A stretch of 64,000 nucleotides of DNA from Photobacterium sp. GJ3 (lineage in GTDB: Bacteria > Pseudomonadota > Gammaproteobacteria > Enterobacterales > Vibrionaceae). Below, piece by piece: positions 56,028 to 64,000 of the stretch; the stretch's first letter is position 1; the number at the start of each line of letters is the position of its first letter. The notes below the pieces were generated by a model, which was not told the origin of the DNA, made no database searches, and saw only the letters and a program-made list of their open reading frames with translations. The stretch is taken from contig NZ_CP073579.1 in the NCBI RefSeq assembly GCF_018199995.1, positions 930,001 to 994,000 of the forward strand. The letters run 5' to 3'. The translations under genes were made by a program, and so were the position numbers.

Positions 56028-56975
56028 ATGTCTAGCACAAGTATCCAATGGTTTCCGGGGCATATGCATAAAGCCCGTAAAGAGATTGAAGAAGCCATTC
56101 CGAAAGTTGATGTCATTATTGAAGTGCTCGATGCGCGGATTCCCTTCAGCAGTGAAAACCCGCTGATTGCTTCACTTCGTGGTGAAAAACCAGTCATCAA
56201 AGTGTTGAATAAGCGCGATTTGGCTGATCCTGAAATGACGGAGCTTTGGATTTCGCATCTGGAAAAAGAACACAATGTGAAAGCGATGGCGATCACCACA
56301 GAGAATCAGAATGAAGTCCATAAAATTCTGGAACTGTGCCGAAAGCTTGCGCCAAATCGTGAAGAAATGGGCAAAAACATTCGCACCATGATCATGGGCA
56401 TTCCGAATGTCGGGAAGTCCACCATCATCAACACGCTGGCAGGCCGCTCGGTGGCCATCACCGGGAATCAGCCTGCGGTGACCCGTCAGCAGCAAAGAAT
56501 CAACCTGCAAAACGGCATTGTGTTGTCAGATACACCAGGGATTTTGTGGCCAAAAGTCGAAAACCCGCACAGTGGTTTTCGTCTGGCTGCAACTGGCGCC
56601 GTGAAAGATACTGCGATGGATTACATTGATGTCGCATTCTTCACGGTCGAGTATCTGAAAGAGGCTTATCCAGACCTCATCAAACAGCGTTATGAACTGG
56701 ATGATGAACTGCCTGAATCAGAAATCGAACTGATGGAAGCCATCGGTCGCAAGCGCGGCTGCTTGCGTTCCGGCGGCAGAGTGGACCTGCATAAAGCATC
56801 TGAAATTCTGATCAACGAACTGCGAAATGGCACACTGGGCCAGATTACAATGGAACGTCCAGAGATGATCACGCAGGAATTGGTCGAAGTTGCGCTTGAG
56901 AACGAACGGAAAGCTGCAGAAAAAGCCAAAAATAAAGAAGAGCGCCGTAAGCGCTATCTGAGAAACAAAAGATAA
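56028..56975 (+). CDS. ylqF: Ribosome biogenesis GTPase YlqF/RbgA
   Basis: 315 residues, circularly permuted GTPase. The G4 motif (LNKRDLAD) precedes G1 (GIPNVGKSTIIN) and G3 (DTPGILWPK). WFPGHMHKARKEIEEAIPKVDVIIEVLDARIP is the family start. It acts in late 50S subunit assembly. No strong ribosome site is visible. Divergent from vemP. Confidence 0.93.
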   Translation: MSSTSIQWFPGHMHKARKEIEEAIPKVDVIIEVLDARIPFSSENPLIASLRGEKPVIKVLNKRDLADPEMTELWISHLEKEHNVKAMAITTENQNEVHKILELCRKLAPNREEMGKNIRTMIMGIPNVGKSTIINTLAGRSVAITGNQPAVTRQQQRINLQNGIVLSDTPGILWPKVENPHSGFRLAATGAVKDTAMDYIDVAFFTVEYLKEAYPDLIKQRYELDDELPESEIELMEAIGRKRGCLRSGGRVDLHKASEILINELRNGTLGQITMERPEMITQELVEVALENERKAAEKAKNKEERRKRYLRNKR

Positions 56976-56983
56976 CGAAAAAA

Positions 56984-57015
56984 GGTGCTGTTCCCCCGCT
57001 ACGCGGAACAGCACC
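56984..57015. terminator. Perfect 11-bp hairpin after ylqF
   Basis: GGTGCTGTTCC (56984-56994) and GGAACAGCACC (57005-57015) are exact inverted copies over a 10-base loop. The A-run in front and lack of a T-run behind mean it is a better terminator for the minus strand, although no minus-strand gene lies to the right. Confidence 0.6.
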
Positions 57016-57722
57016 ACAGTCAATCATCGACAAAATGTACCTACACTCAGTCGCCTGCAGCAGTGCGGAGATCACTTGTCATCTAAGCCTGTTAAATCAC
57101 AAGAAAACACCGCCACAGTCTCCCCATAATAGAGCACGTACCGTGCCAACTTTTTAATTCGATATTTTTCAATAATTTATTTGATTTCCCTTCACACTTC
57201 CGCTGTCAACTATCTCGATCATGCACAACTTCAGTGAATGGATGCACCAAAATTACATCTTTACCTCTGACGGACTCATAGTCGCTCTGTATAAATTTTT
57301 TCAGTGGAAATAGAAAATATTTTGAGATCAACAAGCAATTTAAATATATAGAACGCAAAAGATTACACCACAAAACAATGATATTTATTACCATTACATA
57401 GCAAGCAAACGGTTGATAAAAATAAATAAATCATTTAATTAACCTTGATTTAACACCTCGTATCATTCATAGCTCTAAAGTTTGTTATTTCCTTATGTTT
57501 TGTGTGAGAAAAATGCGCTTTGTTTATTACTTTTTCTCATTTTACCTCACCGCATTTTCAGTCCATATTCTGCCCAAATTTCAAGAATGGCTGGTTTTCG
57601 ATAATCGATCATTCCTGGGTATTTGACCCGAATACGCTTCCTGCAATGACTTGAGCGGGCCAGATCACTGTCTTCACGACAGCCACGCACCGGCCTGCCC
57701 CCTAAACTTGGAGATCTCTGTC
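57016..57722. other. AT-rich intergenic region
   Basis: About 700 bases with no supported gene. It is more AT-rich than its neighbours and must include the promoter of the transporter at 57723. No operator or RNA element was recognised. Confidence 0.4.
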
Positions 57723-58883
57723 GTGAGTGATATCACTGCGGCACGTCAGTCCGGCGGTATGTTTGTACCCGTAGCCGGACTGGCGGTTTTTGCTATTGCA
57801 TCAGGTTATCTCATGAGCCTGATTCCATTAACACTCAGCTACTTTGAGCTGCCCGCTTCACTGGCAAGCTGGCTGGCGAGTACATTTTATTTAGGACTGC
57901 TCATCGGTGCTTTACTGATTGAAAAAGTCGTTGCCAAGATTGGACATCGTTTGTCATTTATTGGCTTCCAGTTTCTGCTTGCTTTAACCATTATGATCAT
58001 GCCTGTCATGCCGGAACAGTGGGTATGGCTGCTGGCACGCTTTATCGCGGGTATTGCGGTTGCAGGTATCTTTGTTGTCGTCGAGTCCTGGTTACTGATT
58101 GGTGACAATAAAAAAGAACGAGCAAAACGCTTGGGCTTCTATATGACGGCCTTGTATGGCGGTGGTACATTAGGTCAGTTTGGGATCGGGTTCATCGGTG
58201 TTGAAGGGCTTTTGCCATTTTTCAGCATTCTGGCTCTGGTCGTGCTTGCGATGGTTCCGGCACTGGTTTCCAAACATTCACAACCCGCTTGCGAACAACA
58301 TACAAGCCTGACGACCAAACAGATTCTGGCGCTGAGTAAACCGGCAATTCTGGGGTGTCTGGTGTCTGGGATTGTCATGAGTACCATTTATGGCCTGCTG
58401 CCATTCTCTCTGAAACTTCAGGGATTGACTGCCGAGCAGATCAGCGGCCTGATGGCATCCACTGTACTCGGTGGCATGGCAATTCAGCCTGTCGTCAGTA
58501 CTTTATCCTGCAAAATGAGTAAGTCGCTTCTGATGGCAGCAGCCTGCTTACTGGGTATTTTTGCAACTGGCATAATGACGCTGTTTGAAGGCTACGCCGT
58601 AATGGTTATCGGGCTGGCATTACTGGGAATGTCCTCGTTCGCGTTGTACCCGATTGCGATTTCACTGGCGTGTGATGCGCTGAATTCCACGCAGATTGTC
58701 TCTGCCACACAGGTGATGTTGTTCAGTTACAGTATTGGATCTGTGGCGGGTCCGCTTGGCGCAGGCAGTTTTTTACATCATGCCAATGGGCTGATGAACT
58801 TTTTCTTCATCGCACTTGCAAGTACAGCGGTGTATATGTTGATGGTGAGTCTGAAGCAAAAGCCTCAGGTGGTTGTCGGTTAA
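57723..58883 (+). CDS. MFS transporter (YcaD-like)
   Basis: 386 residues with 12 membrane helices, the helix 2-3 loop FYLGLLIGALLIEKVVAKIGHRLS and the linker region ERAKRLGFYMTALYGGG. GTG 57723 has GGAG eight bases upstream and gives the normal length; a longer open frame begins at 57651. The substrate is unknown; related proteins are small-molecule exporters. Confidence 0.85.
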   Translation: MSDITAARQSGGMFVPVAGLAVFAIASGYLMSLIPLTLSYFELPASLASWLASTFYLGLLIGALLIEKVVAKIGHRLSFIGFQFLLALTIMIMPVMPEQWVWLLARFIAGIAVAGIFVVVESWLLIGDNKKERAKRLGFYMTALYGGGTLGQFGIGFIGVEGLLPFFSILALVVLAMVPALVSKHSQPACEQHTSLTTKQILALSKPAILGCLVSGIVMSTIYGLLPFSLKLQGLTAEQISGLMASTVLGGMAIQPVVSTLSCKMSKSLLMAAACLLGIFATGIMTLFEGYAVMVIGLALLGMSSFALYPIAISLACDALNSTQIVSATQVMLFSYSIGSVAGPLGAGSFLHHANGLMNFFFIALASTAVYMLMVSLKQKPQVVVG

Positions 58884-58896
58884 TTTCGGTCAGCAC

Positions 58897-58929
58897 AAAA
58901 AAGAGCGGGCGCAACTTTCGTTGCGCCCT
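58897..58929 (-). terminator. Terminator of the csrB-type RNA
   Basis: On the minus strand GGGCGCAAC, loop GAAA, GTTGCGCCC (58928-58907) is followed by GCTCTTTTTT. A 9-bp perfect stem and a run of six T. Confidence 0.9.
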
Positions 58930-59285
58930 TAGGTCTTACTTGCAGCAATCCCGCTACGATAGTGCTCCCTGCATCATTCCTTGATAATGCTGTATCCTTC
59001 AGCGTTCCCTAAAACTCCATCCTGGAGGTGTTCCTTTGGTCTGACCCTGACCCATTGCAACATCCTGTTACAACTCTCTTCTCCATCCTGGAGGTGTCCG
59101 TTACTTCATCCTGAAGTGGTCCATTGTGTCGTCCTGACCAGTAAGCATCCTACTCACTGTATCGAATCCATTCGATGCTTCCCTTCACAGTCCCTGTAGA
59201 TACATCATCCTAACGTACCTGCTTCATCCTGAAGCTGCCAAATTCCCTAGCCTGTTCCTGTTCCGTTCCGTCAGTTCCTTCCGAC
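58897..59285 (-). ncRNA. csrB: CsrB-type small RNA that binds and inhibits CsrA
   Basis: On the minus strand the 390 bases hold about 23 GGA motifs and no gene. At least four form hairpins that expose GGA in the loop: CTCCA-GGA-TGGAG twice (59015-59027 and 59081-59093) and CTTCA-GGA-TGAAG twice (59104-59116 and 59222-59234). The stem changes are compensatory (C-G to T-A), a sign of selection on structure. The piece GGACACCTCCAGGATGGAGAA matches the repeat known from Escherichia coli CsrB. A -10-like TAATCT (59298-59293) and a TTGCGC at 59320-59315 lie before the start, and a strong terminator ends it. The RNA should sequester CsrA. Confidence 0.88.
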
Positions 59286-59292
59286 GGGGTAA

Positions 59293-59320
59293 AGATTACT
59301 TGATTCAGAATTCTGCGCAA
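59293..59320 (-). promoter_or_regulatory. Predicted promoter of the csrB-type RNA
   Basis: TTGCGC (59320-59315) and TAATCT (59298-59293) are spaced by 16 bases on the minus strand, about 8 bases before the predicted RNA start. The -35 is poor, as expected for an activated promoter. Confidence 0.5.
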
Positions 59321-59454
59321 CGAACGAAGATCACATTTTCAGTGTCAACAAAAGAAACAAAGTCAGAAACACATATAACTTAATGAAAAATATAGCATTA
59401 TCATTTCTTTGATCGTATTTTCCGTATCAAAGGAAGCAAGATTTCCCACGCCAT

Positions 59455-59472
59455 TGTGAGATATCTCTTACA
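59455..59472. promoter_or_regulatory. UvrY/GacA/VarA-type box upstream of csrB
   Basis: TGTGAGATATCTCTTACA differs in one base from the TGTAAG-N6-CTTACA box bound by GacA-type regulators. It lies about 170 bases upstream of the predicted csrB start, between csrB and the ROK kinase gene 3' end. This fits control by the BarA/UvrY (VarS/VarA) pair. Confidence 0.75.
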
Positions 59473-59533
59473 AGCGCAGCAGACTTTATCCCGAAAATTA
59501 CTGCAAGCCACAAATTCAGCGGAAGAAATTGTT

Positions 59534-60439
59534 CTATTTCACCAGCATCGCCGCACCAAAAACCCCGGCACTATCGCCTAAAATGGGCTTCACAATTGGC
59601 GTGTGAAGGGTCGGATTGAACAAATGAGGCATCACCGCTTCTCTGCCTGCATCATATAGATCTTCAATATTCCCAACACCACCCCCAATCACGATGACGT
59701 CTGGATCCAGCACATTGATGATTTGTGCGACTGCTCGTCCAAAATAGTCAATCAGGCGGGCTTTCACTTGCAGCGCTTCTGCTTGCCCGGATTGAGCCAG
59801 CGCCATCACCCGGCTGAGTGAACAGGCTTCTCCGGTCAGCGCCTGATAAGCCCGTTCAAGCCCCGGCCCAGAGATCACCGTTTCCAGACATCCCCGCTTC
59901 CCGCAATAGCAAGGCTGACCGTCGGGCTCAATCACATTGTGACCCCACTCACCTGCAATCCCATGCAAGCCATTGATCAAACGGCCATGGACAACAATAC
60001 CCGCACCCACGCCTGTCCCCATAATCACCGCAAAAACAACTTCAGCATCCGGACAAATCTGCCTGACAATCCCCAGATGCGTTTCAGCCAGCGCCAGACA
60101 ATTCGCATCATTGGCCAGTGTTACCGCGACCCCCAGCAGATCGGCGAGATCCTGCTGCAATGGCTGGCCATTGAGTGCCGTCGAGTTACAGTTTTTCATC
60201 AATCCGGTTAAAGGATCCAGTGCGCCGGGTGTACCAAACCCTATCGCATCCGGGTCATGTCCGATCTGTGCGGCACATTGATCAACCAAAATTTTGATTC
60301 GATGCAGAATGTGACGATACCCCTGGTCGGCCTCACTCGGTATCCGCTCCCGGAGCACACAGCGATCGTCTTTTCGATCAATCACAACGCACTCGACCTT
60401 GGTACCACCCAGGTCGATCCCCCAATAAAAGTCGTTCAT
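59534..60439 (-). CDS. ROK family sugar kinase (fructokinase/GlcNAc kinase-like)
   Basis: 301 residues: phosphate-binding WGIDLGGTKVECVVID, GFGTPGALDP, catalytic LANDANCLALAE, the zinc site GEWGHNV plus CYCGKRGCLE, and IGGGVGNIEDL. The substrate could be fructose, N-acetylglucosamine or N-acetylmannosamine. ATG 60439 has AGGACAGGC upstream; a longer open frame upstream has no family match and is rejected. Confidence 0.9.
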   Translation of the reverse strand: MNDFYWGIDLGGTKVECVVIDRKDDRCVLRERIPSEADQGYRHILHRIKILVDQCAAQIGHDPDAIGFGTPGALDPLTGLMKNCNSTALNGQPLQQDLADLLGVAVTLANDANCLALAETHLGIVRQICPDAEVVFAVIMGTGVGAGIVVHGRLINGLHGIAGEWGHNVIEPDGQPCYCGKRGCLETVISGPGLERAYQALTGEACSLSRVMALAQSGQAEALQVKARLIDYFGRAVAQIINVLDPDVIVIGGGVGNIEDLYDAGREAVMPHLFNPTLHTPIVKPILGDSAGVFGAAMLVK

Positions 60440-60511
60440 AGCCTGTCCTTTTCCACGACCGGAATAAAATCGGCCATAATTAGAGTACCCCAGCGACAGG
60501 AGGTTAGCGTG

Positions 60512-60727
60512 ATGTTTCTGAAAGAATCGAGAACAGGCGACTTGGTGGATGTCGTTGACATGGCGTCTCTGACCAATCCCTTCAAACGCCATGTCACCGT
60601 ACAGTTTCAATCGGGCGAAGATTTGGCGGAGCCCGTCATTCTGGATAAGCAGCAACTGGCGTTTCCATCCGGCGAAGGATTACCGGAGTGTTGGGTGAAT
60701 GGATATTACCGGTTGCAACAACGTTAG
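60512..60727 (+). CDS. Small conserved protein of unknown function
   Basis: 71 residues (MFLKESRTGDLVDVVD, RHVTVQFQSGEDLAEP, GLPECWVNGYYRL). AGGAGG lies eight bases upstream of ATG 60512, a very good ribosome site, which is why it is called in spite of its size. Divergent from the ROK kinase gene; its stop overlaps the pqiC end. Confidence 0.65.
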   Translation: MFLKESRTGDLVDVVDMASLTNPFKRHVTVQFQSGEDLAEPVILDKQQLAFPSGEGLPECWVNGYYRLQQR

Positions 60728-61344
60728 TCCGATTGATAAAGCGAAGCTGTCGAGAGCCGCTGCGCAATCTGTGTCGTCAGTCGGCTGACAGCTTCCGACA
60801 ATGCCGACACTTGAGCACTGTATCCGGCCGCTTTCAAAGGGACCTGTACGCTGAATGGCTGAATTGTTTGCAGCTTCCCTTGCTGACTCACCAACAACCA
60901 TTCTCCGCTAAAGTGAGCCAGCCCTGAATAGTGGCCATTAAACTCACTCACCCGCACCTGAAGTTTGGGCAAACCCGTTGATTGAATCGCCGCCGACAGT
61001 TCTGAGGGCCAGTAACGGGTTTGTTTCATCCGTAAATCCCCCTGAATTCGCCGGGTCAGTTGGCGAGACACATCCTCAGCCCAAAGATTCTGTTGTGCCT
61101 GAACGATAGCCGTCTCGCTGGTTTGATAAACCAGCCCTGTTCCAGTCAGATGCAATGCCATCTCAACCGGTGAAACAACCAAAACAGGCTGACGGGTGAG
61201 TATCGCCGTTGCCGTTTGCTCTGTCGCCTGTGGCAACAGATACGTCGTGATATCCGACTCTTCCGGCTGGCTGCTGCATCCGGCCAAACCCCAGAGCATC
61301 ATCAAGCACTGCAACAACCGCCAATCTTGTTTCAACATGTTCAT
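60724..61344 (-). CDS. pqiC: PqiC (YmbA) family lipoprotein
   Basis: 206 residues: lipobox LAGC, then the ABC-type transport auxiliary lipoprotein domain (SDITTYLLPQA, LVVSPVEMALHLTGTGLVYQ, SELSAAIQSTGLPKLQVRV). PqiC sits at the outer membrane and docks the PqiB bridge for lipid transport. ATG overlaps the pqiB stop by four bases. Confidence 0.9.
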   Translation of the reverse strand: MNMLKQDWRLLQCLMMLWGLAGCSSQPEESDITTYLLPQATEQTATAILTRQPVLVVSPVEMALHLTGTGLVYQTSETAIVQAQQNLWAEDVSRQLTRRIQGDLRMKQTRYWPSELSAAIQSTGLPKLQVRVSEFNGHYSGLAHFSGEWLLVSQQGKLQTIQPFSVQVPLKAAGYSAQVSALSEAVSRLTTQIAQRLSTASLYQSD

Positions 61345-62984
61345 TCCCCCGCGACAGGAATCGGGTCTTTACCCTTGCTGTCTGAAAAAATCAGTGAATT
61401 CGGCTTGTCATTCACCTGTCTGAGCACAGGTTGCAGTTCTTTCATCACCTGCTCGAAACGAACCAGCGCATTTTCAAGGTTTCTGTAAGGCGCCCCATCA
61501 GCCCCATAGCTTCTGAGCGTGGCCTGTATCTGCGCCAGACTGTTTCTCAACTCCGCCGGGATAGCTTTTGTCTCCTGCTGGGCCATTAATCTATCTACAC
61601 TTCGTGCTGCCTGCTCTGCAGACTTCAGGGTTTTCTCGGCGGCCGCCAGCGTCTGATTCAGCTCTGATAAGGTGGTTTCCAAAGGCAGGTTATTCAGTTT
61701 ATCCAGCAGCGAAGCCACCTGCTTTTGAATCTCAGCAAAACCACCAGCGGCAGTTGGGAAACGGTCATAATTTTTGTACGTTGTTTCGGTTGTCGTTGCG
61801 CCATTCTCATAAAAGTTCACATCAACCATCAATTGACCCGTTAAAAAATTTGCCGTTTTCAGTGAAGCCCGTAATCCATTATCGAACTCTGCTTCGAGAT
61901 AATGGTGAAGTTCCTCCAATGTGTTCATCTCTACATATTCATGAACCCTGGCAAACTCAATCCGAACCAATACCGGAATCTGCTGCTCTGAAAACTCTTT
62001 TCCTTGGAGAGGAACCCGCAGAGGCACCTCTGCCACGGTGCCAATTCGGATACCCCGATACTCTACCGGAGCCCCTTCACTTAAGCCGCGAACAGATTCA
62101 TTAAATAACATGACGTACTCCAGATATTGATCATAGAGTTGCTCGCGTACTTCACTCTGATTATTAAACAAATGAAATGTCATCATCTGCCGGGTGACAA
62201 GTTCTCCCGGCTCAGCACCATCAGGGACATTAAAACTCACACCACCTGTAAGAAGTGATTCAACCGAACCAATCTTCAGGTTAAACCCTTCTGCAGACAT
62301 ACTTAATTCAACACCGGATGTTAACCAGAATTGAGTCCGTTGCCGGATGAGGCTGTCATACGGTTCGAAAATAAACAGCTGATAATTTGCGTTTTTAGTT
62401 TCAGTATCAAAACTGACCTTCTCAACCCGACCCACCGTAAATCCTTCATAAAGAACGGGATCACCAACGCTCAGTTTGCCCGCCTCTTCATGAGTCAGGA
62501 CTAATCGTAACCCCTTGGTATCCAAGGGTGCGACCGGAGGAATATCTAAAACGGTAAATTTCAACTGCTCTTCTTTTTCCACACCCGGTTGCAATTCAAT
62601 GTAAGCGCCGGAGAGTAATGTATCTAACCCCGAAATCCCTTGCGTCCCGATCCGGGGCTTTACCACCCAAAACCGTGTGTCCGTTTTCAGCATTCTCTCG
62701 GCATCTTTGTCGAGTTGCGCGACCGCCATGATGGAATTGTAATCATCGCTCAGTTTGACATCCGTAATCACTCCGACTTTGACATTGAGTGCTTTAATTT
62801 CGGTTTTGCCAACTTCAATTCCCTCCGCTGTGGTCAGCTTGAGTGTAATTTCAGGGCCTTTACTGGCAAGGAACTGAATCAGCATCCAGAAACCAATCAC
62901 CAGCGCGACGACAGGTACCAGCCAGATCAGAGATATCTGGCGAATTGGACTGACTTCAGCTTTTGGCGGCGCTTGTTCACTCAT
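61341..62984 (-). CDS. pqiB: Intermembrane transport protein PqiB
   Basis: 547 residues: one membrane helix (ISLIWLVPVVALVIGFWMLI), three MCE/MlaD domains and a C-terminal coiled coil. Together these form the needle across the periplasm that carries lipids between the membranes. ATGA overlaps with both neighbours show that pqiA-pqiB-pqiC is one operon. Confidence 0.94.
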   Translation of the reverse strand: MSEQAPPKAEVSPIRQISLIWLVPVVALVIGFWMLIQFLASKGPEITLKLTTAEGIEVGKTEIKALNVKVGVITDVKLSDDYNSIMAVAQLDKDAERMLKTDTRFWVVKPRIGTQGISGLDTLLSGAYIELQPGVEKEEQLKFTVLDIPPVAPLDTKGLRLVLTHEEAGKLSVGDPVLYEGFTVGRVEKVSFDTETKNANYQLFIFEPYDSLIRQRTQFWLTSGVELSMSAEGFNLKIGSVESLLTGGVSFNVPDGAEPGELVTRQMMTFHLFNNQSEVREQLYDQYLEYVMLFNESVRGLSEGAPVEYRGIRIGTVAEVPLRVPLQGKEFSEQQIPVLVRIEFARVHEYVEMNTLEELHHYLEAEFDNGLRASLKTANFLTGQLMVDVNFYENGATTTETTYKNYDRFPTAAGGFAEIQKQVASLLDKLNNLPLETTLSELNQTLAAAEKTLKSAEQAARSVDRLMAQQETKAIPAELRNSLAQIQATLRSYGADGAPYRNLENALVRFEQVMKELQPVLRQVNDKPNSLIFSDSKGKDPIPVAGE

Positions 62985-64000
62985 GCAGGCGGCTCCTTCT
63001 GTAAGGGAGAAATTTCATGATCCGGGAAACGTTCTGGTTCTTCTTTTGGTTTTGGATCCATTATCGAATTCACATCCTGCCAAAAAATTCTCGGATCAAA
63101 GATCATTGCAGACATCATGGTCAGAATCACAACAGATGCGAACGACAATGCCGCCGGACCCGGGTAGATCGCCATCAGGTTTTGCAACTGCACTAATGCA
63201 ACAAGCAATGCTACGACAAAAATATCGATCATCGACCAGCGCCCAATAAACTCTGTCAGACGATAAAGTTTCAGCCGGCGGATTGCTTTTTTTTCCTCAC
63301 AATCATCATTCTTTCCCGCCCGGTAAAAAAGCCAGGCCAGCATAAAGATCTTTGCCAATGGTATAACAACACTGGCAATAAAAATGACCAGAGCGACCGG
63401 GTATGAACCGAGTTGCCAAAGTAAAATCACACCGCCAAGAATGGTCGAACCTTCCGACTTTCCTAAACTAACGGTGTACATCATTGGATACAGATTTGCA
63501 GGAAACAAGAAAATGGCTGAGGCCAATAATAACGCCCAAGCAAATTGGAGGTTTCGCTTCGGATGGAATGGATGCAGTTTTCCGCCACAACGCAGGCAAT
63601 GTGTATGCCCCTGTTCTGGCAGAGGATTCAATTGAGAACAGATGTGACAAGCGACATGATTTTGAGAGTGATGACTGTCCCCTGCCTTGACAGCAGACAA
63701 TGGAATCATAGGAGCGAATTGCAGCCACAACCAGGTCCGGTCAACCATTGAAACACATTTCACCACCAGCACCGTATAGATACAGAATGCCCAAAAGGAC
63801 AGGCCAAGCCCGACATCGGCCAACGCCGCAATTTTGATCAGGCTGACCAGAATCCCAATCAAAAACACATCGACCATGAGCCATGGTTCAATCCGTAAAG
63901 TCAACCTGCAAAGCCGTTTCACACGATACGTCACACTGTCTCTGTGAATTTTTCCATGCCTGTCTGCCATCCAATATAAATAGAGAACCGAAGCGACATA
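62981..64000 (-). CDS. pqiA: Paraquat-inducible protein A (5' truncated by the window)
   Basis: The second half of PqiA: four helices (VFLIGILVSLIKIAALADVGLGL; FAWALLLASAIFLFPANLYP), a zinc-ribbon motif CHICSQLNPLPEQGHTHCLRCGG, and the C-terminal acidic tail. The frame is open to the window edge, so about 100 N-terminal residues are missing. PqiA is the inner-membrane part of the PqiABC lipid transporter. Confidence 0.92.
   Translation of the reverse strand, partial: YVASVLYLYWMADRHGKIHRDSVTYRVKRLCRLTLRIEPWLMVDVFLIGILVSLIKIAALADVGLGLSFWAFCIYTVLVVKCVSMVDRTWLWLQFAPMIPLSAVKAGDSHHSQNHVACHICSQLNPLPEQGHTHCLRCGGKLHPFHPKRNLQFAWALLLASAIFLFPANLYPMMYTVSLGKSEGSTILGGVILLWQLGSYPVALVIFIASVVIPLAKIFMLAWLFYRAGKNDDCEEKKAIRRLKLYRLTEFIGRWSMIDIFVVALLVALVQLQNLMAIYPGPAALSFASVVILTMMSAMIFDPRIFWQDVNSIMDPKPKEEPERFPDHEISPLQKEPPA

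Noticed and set aside
58981..59199. 72-residue plus-strand frame
   Set aside because: The sequence is explained by the GGA hairpins of the csrB-type RNA on the other strand.

Overview
The window is chromosomal DNA of a marine gammaproteobacterium, most probably a member of the Vibrionaceae (Photobacterium, Grimontia or Enterovibrio type). The evidence is a VemP-like arrest peptide in front of a secD-secF pair (described from Vibrio), a CsrB-type RNA with a GacA/UvrY-type box upstream, an OvoA gene and a PqiABC cluster. This placement is inference from gene content; no rRNA or tRNA gene was seen.

Layout. (1) 1-10.1 kb is housekeeping and accessory genes: a truncated beta-hydroxyacid dehydrogenase, a secreted leucine-rich-repeat protein, an SRPBCC/sterol-desaturase pair, a GNAT, the ovothiol synthase OvoA, a DUF1289-CWC protein, a META-domain lipoprotein and a large acyltransferase. 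(2) 10.3-43.8 kb is a PEP-CTERM/exosortase A (XrtA) exopolysaccharide island. It has the PrsK-PrsR two-component pair, a leftward export operon (export lipoprotein, chain-length protein, tyrosine autokinase, outer-membrane protein, ATPase) and a rightward synthesis operon (priming glycosyltransferase, deacetylase, FemAB-like protein, glycosyltransferase, exosortase-EpsI fusion, amidotransferase, two GT4 enzymes). A RAYT-type transposase follows, then an O-ligase, a glycosyltransferase, a flippase, a deacetylase-like protein, a beta-helix protein, a BioF2-like acyltransferase and the TPR lipoprotein PrsT. No protein with a recognisable PEP-CTERM tail is encoded here, so the sorting substrates lie elsewhere. 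(3) 43.8-64 kb holds a serine protease, a VanZ protein, CreA, an acyl-CoA synthetase, a ketoacyl synthase, a GlxA-type regulator, the vemP-secD-secF module, ylqF, an MFS transporter, the csrB-type RNA, a ROK kinase and pqiABC, cut by the window end.

Three points stand out. First, a dispersed 11-bp motif, GGGACAG(A/G)CAC, occurs several dozen times, mostly within the exopolysaccharide island. It lies on both strands, inside genes and between them, flanks the RAYT gene, and appears as in-frame inserts in several proteins. Second, the vemP-secDF2 leader and the CsrB-type RNA are two regulatory elements that ordinary gene calling would miss. Third, six genes are broken by nine one-base gaps, all in short homopolymers; restoring one base each time rebuilds full-length proteins, so most of these are probably sequence errors rather than real pseudogenes.
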